In this document: piece after piece, positions 63,704-64,000 of the stretch
Position numbering within the stretch: the first letter of the stretch is position 1
Layout of the letters: each line of letters begins with the position of its first letter
NCBI RefSeq assembly: GCF_023913755.1
Contig: NZ_JAMXBJ010000050.1
Coordinates: forward strand, 310,001-374,000
Origin: Pseudarthrobacter cellobiosi
GTDB lineage: Bacteria > Actinomycetota > Actinomycetes > Actinomycetales > Micrococcaceae
Reading direction: 5' to 3'
Length of the DNA stretch: 64,000 nt
Notes under the pieces: model-generated
Told to the model about the DNA's origin: nothing
The model's database searches: none
What the model saw: the letters and a program-made list of their open reading frames with translations, nothing else
Made by a program: the position numbers and the translations under genes

Positions 63704-64000
63704 TCACCAGGACGGCAGCTCCGGCAGCGGCCCATCGGACTCAACGTTCTCGGCGTGGCCGCGGGCGAGCCACTCCAGCATGCCCTCACGGTCGGACGCG
63801 ACGCGCAAGGCACCGTCGCCGATGATCCATTCATCCCGTTCCTCGGTCACAAGGGTCATGCCAGGGGCATTCTTGGCACGCATGGTGCGCACTGCGGCTT
63901 CCAGAGCGTCCAGCAGCGAATCCGGGTCGGCCTCCTCAATGGTCCAGGCCGTATCGAGGTCGTGATGGTGGACGACAATCTCGCTGATCCTCAGCGCCAC
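63704..64000 (-). CDS. Mycothiol-dependent maleylpyruvate isomerase family protein, C-terminal part
   Basis: Partial, running off the right edge. The 98 codons in the window read ISEIVVHHHDLDTAW, which normally lies in the middle of these proteins, so the GTG at the edge is internal. The C-terminal domain follows. Members isomerise maleylpyruvate with mycothiol or serve as DinB-like thiol transferases. It is not clearly in the catA operon. Confidence 0.78.
   Translation of the reverse strand: MALRISEIVVHHHDLDTAWTIEEADPDSLLDALEAAVRTMRAKNAPGMTLVTEERDEWIIGDGALRVASDREGMLEWLARGHAENVESDGPLPELPSW

Overview
The window is high-GC DNA from an actinobacterium. Protein content and gene order point to the Micrococcaceae, most likely an Arthrobacter or Pseudarthrobacter relative. 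That placement is an inference: no 16S gene or other species marker is present. The run argS-lysA-hom-thrC-thrB-rho-prfA-prmC-sua5-wecA-atpIBEFHAGDC-DUF2550 and the run clpS-DUF2017-murI-MBL hydrolase-rph-rdgB follow the order known in Mycobacterium tuberculosis. NucS, a cytoplasmic mismatch endonuclease typical of Actinobacteria, and a mycothiol-dependent isomerase family protein fit the same group.

Layout. 1-3.8 kb: sbcD-sbcC DNA end processing (sbcC runs off the left edge) and an aquaporin. 4-7.6 kb: ADP-ribosylglycohydrolase, a DUF4395 membrane protein, a BRCT-containing exonuclease and a DedA protein. 7.6-8.5 kb: a frameshifted VOC/glyoxalase-like gene bracketed by two 51-bp palindromic elements. 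8.5-13 kb: rdgB, rph, a metallo-beta-lactamase-fold hydrolase, murI, DUF2017 and clpS. 13-18 kb: pncB-pncA NAD salvage, a helicase with DUF3039, and nagB. 18-28.4 kb: an ABC exporter pair, an ene-reductase with a YbbN-like protein, a large unknown membrane protein, an AI-2E transporter, an alpha/beta hydrolase, nucS and a cold-shock gene. 28.5-32.8 kb: a rhomboid-like/DUF2156 aminoacyl-lipid synthase paired with an esterase. 32.8-40.8 kb: the complete F1Fo ATP synthase operon. 40.9-46.7 kb: lipid-linked sugar transferase and glycosyltransferase genes, then sua5, prmC and prfA. 46.8-55.8 kb: rho and the Asp-family amino acid genes with argS. 56-58.9 kb: a compact flavin redox module (FMN-binding lipoprotein, ApbE, and an NqrB/RnfD-like protein fused to a ferredoxin reductase). 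59 kb: tRNA-Arg(CCG). 59.3-60.8 kb: a protealysin-like metalloprotease with a candidate emfourin inhibitor. 60.8-64 kb: aromatic catabolism (benE, catC, catA) and part of a maleylpyruvate-isomerase-like gene.

Regulation. At least fourteen genes have a TAnnnT hexamer ending 6 or 7 bases before the start codon, as expected for leaderless transcripts. This pattern was used to choose several starts. Hairpin-rich leaders precede cspA and rho, and clear hairpin terminators follow cspA, rho and the tRNA.

The items most worth a second look are the flavin redox module at 56-58.9 kb with its duplicated flavinylation-like motif, the palindromic elements around the VOC pseudogene, the protease/inhibitor pair, and the aminoacyl-lipid synthase/esterase pair.
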